DNA from: Bacillota bacterium
GTDB taxonomy: Bacteria > Bacillota > Clostridia > Lachnospirales > Lachnospiraceae
Direction: 5' to 3'
Assembly: GCA_023391695.1 (NCBI GenBank)
Contig: JAEWAK010000040.1
Span: 1-14,765, forward strand
DNA length: 14,765 bases
The first letter of the stretch is position 1, and each line of letters starts with the position of its first letter. Shown in pieces: positions 14,339 through 14,765 of this stretch. Below the pieces are notes generated by a model. It searched no databases. It had not been told where the DNA came from and saw only the letters and a list, made by a program, of their open reading frames with translations. A program made the position numbers and the translations under genes.

Positions 14339-14660
14339 GTTCTCCCTCCTTATTCTGCTGCGCTTGAGTAATGGCAGTTCCTTTCATTTGAAAGACGCTG
14401 CTCCCTCCATGAAGTGTCAGCTCAATATTGTCGCAGTTTATGCATCCGGTTGCCTCATAATAGAATTCGCTCATCAGTGTAACGAATTTTCCACTCAATC
14501 GACATGAGCCATTATTACTTATTTCTCCTGTGAGAGGCTCCCTATTTTGAAAAATATCCAGATATCCGTCAATTTTTGTTCCGGAAATTACAAGCTCCAA
14601 TATACCGTTTCTTTTGCCTAATGGGGTGTCCAGAATAACCTTATAATTTTGTTGAAGCAT
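14325..14660 (-). CDS. Small conserved beta-rich protein, first gene of the ABC operon, unknown function
   Basis: A 111-aa protein with a very good ribosome binding site (GAGGAGG, 8 nt before the ATG). It begins MLQQNYKVILDTPLGKRNGI and continues with alternating short strands and glycines (GTKIDGYLDIF, LTGEISNNGSCRLSGKFVT, EFYYEATGCI, IELTLHGGSSVFQMKGT), suggesting a small all-beta barrel or sandwich. There is no signal peptide or membrane helix, so it is probably cytoplasmic. I recall similar short proteins (VxLDTPLGxxxG... LTLxGGxxxFxxxGT) in Clostridia but no function. Its 14-bp overlap with the ATPase gene suggests a role with the transporter or its regulation, for example binding a hydrophobic ligand; that is speculation. 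Confidence 0.75.
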   Translation of the reverse strand: MLQQNYKVILDTPLGKRNGILELVISGTKIDGYLDIFQNREPLTGEISNNGSCRLSGKFVTLMSEFYYEATGCINCDNIELTLHGGSSVFQMKGTAITQAQQNKEGEHELH

Positions 14661-14694
14661 TATTGTTTCCTCCTCGTATTATAAAGTAGTAGTG

Positions 14695-14700
14695 TTTATA
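14695..14700 (-). promoter_or_regulatory. Possible -10 box of the ABC operon
   Basis: TATAAA on the minus strand lies 35 bp upstream of the first ATG, a suitable place. No recognisable -35 is found at normal spacing, so the promoter may be weak or activator-dependent. A better-looking TATAAT at 14678-14683 would start the transcript inside the ribosome binding site and is therefore unlikely. Confidence 0.35.
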
Positions 14701-14716
14701 GTCCCTCTCCAAGGAC

Positions 14717-14760
14717 TGTATGCTATACAAAACAGTATGATATACTGTTGGAGATACTGT
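14717..14760. promoter_or_regulatory. Array of inverted repeats, probable regulator operators of the ABC operon
   Basis: AACAGTAT-GAT-ATACTGTT (14731-14749) is a 19-bp inverted repeat with perfect 8-bp arms. Next to it lies TGTAT-GCT-ATACA (14717-14729), with the same 3-bp centre and its midpoint 17 bp away. A further half site ATACTGT lies at 14754-14760. Regular related palindromes upstream of a drug-type ABC operon suggest side-by-side binding of a dimeric regulator such as TetR or PadR. Its gene is not in the window on this side. Confidence 0.6.
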
Positions 14761-14765
14761 GGATT

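Noticed and set aside
1..14765. CRISPR array, tRNA, rRNA, or intact insertion sequence
   Set aside because: No regularly spaced identical repeats of CRISPR type, no cloverleaf-like sequence and no complete transposase were seen on reading both strands; computed searches were not possible.

Overview
The window looks like chromosomal DNA of a low-to-moderate G+C Gram-positive anaerobe, most likely class Clostridia and perhaps Lachnospiraceae. This rests on strong GGAGG-type ribosome binding sites, protein style (DHA2 pump with MarR, DUF6311 GT-C enzyme, ABC permease with a huge coiled coil, HEAT-repeat protein) and frequent GTG starts. No rRNA, tRNA, CRISPR array or intact insertion sequence is visible. 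Species-level assignment is not possible by eye.

Left part (1-2810, all minus strand): a 75-aa coiled-coil protein with its terminator is followed by a tRNA-modification pair. These are TcdA (ct6A37 dehydratase) and a rhodanese domain fused to a TtcA-like PP-loop thiolase. A TetR/DhaS-type regulator follows, cut by the window edge. tcdA, the rhodanese-TtcA gene and the TetR gene are closely spaced and probably co-transcribed.

Middle-left (2930-5460): a decayed CPBP-family membrane protease remnant lies next to a MarR/DHA2-efflux operon (regulator and pump separated by 0 bp). Its promoter has TTGACA, a 17-bp spacer and TAGAAT. A perfect 14-bp palindrome covers the -35 box. The leader holds a 23-codon upstream ORF and a small hairpin with a T-run, so the pump may be controlled at more than one step.

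Middle (5460-9620): an accessory, AT-rich and partly degenerate zone. It has an orphan GT-C glycosyltransferase of the DUF6311 type on the plus strand, flanked by tiny ORFs. Next come a frameshifted and internally deleted SAM methyltransferase, a fragment of a mobile-element-like small gene, an intact HEAT-repeat protein, and C-terminal and N-terminal scraps of a serine recombinase and an XRE regulator. The pattern is that of an old mobile-element insertion site.

Right part (9680-14765, minus strand): a three-gene ABC operon encodes a 111-aa hypothetical protein, a MacB/LolD-type ATPase and a 1282-aa FtsX-type permease. The permease carries an external coiled coil of about 460 residues built partly from 39-residue repeats. 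A strong terminator closes the operon, and an array of ACTGTAT-type inverted repeats lies upstream of it. This operon is the most interesting intact system here: a Gram-positive efflux or mechanotransmission ABC machine whose permease carries its own long extracellular arm.
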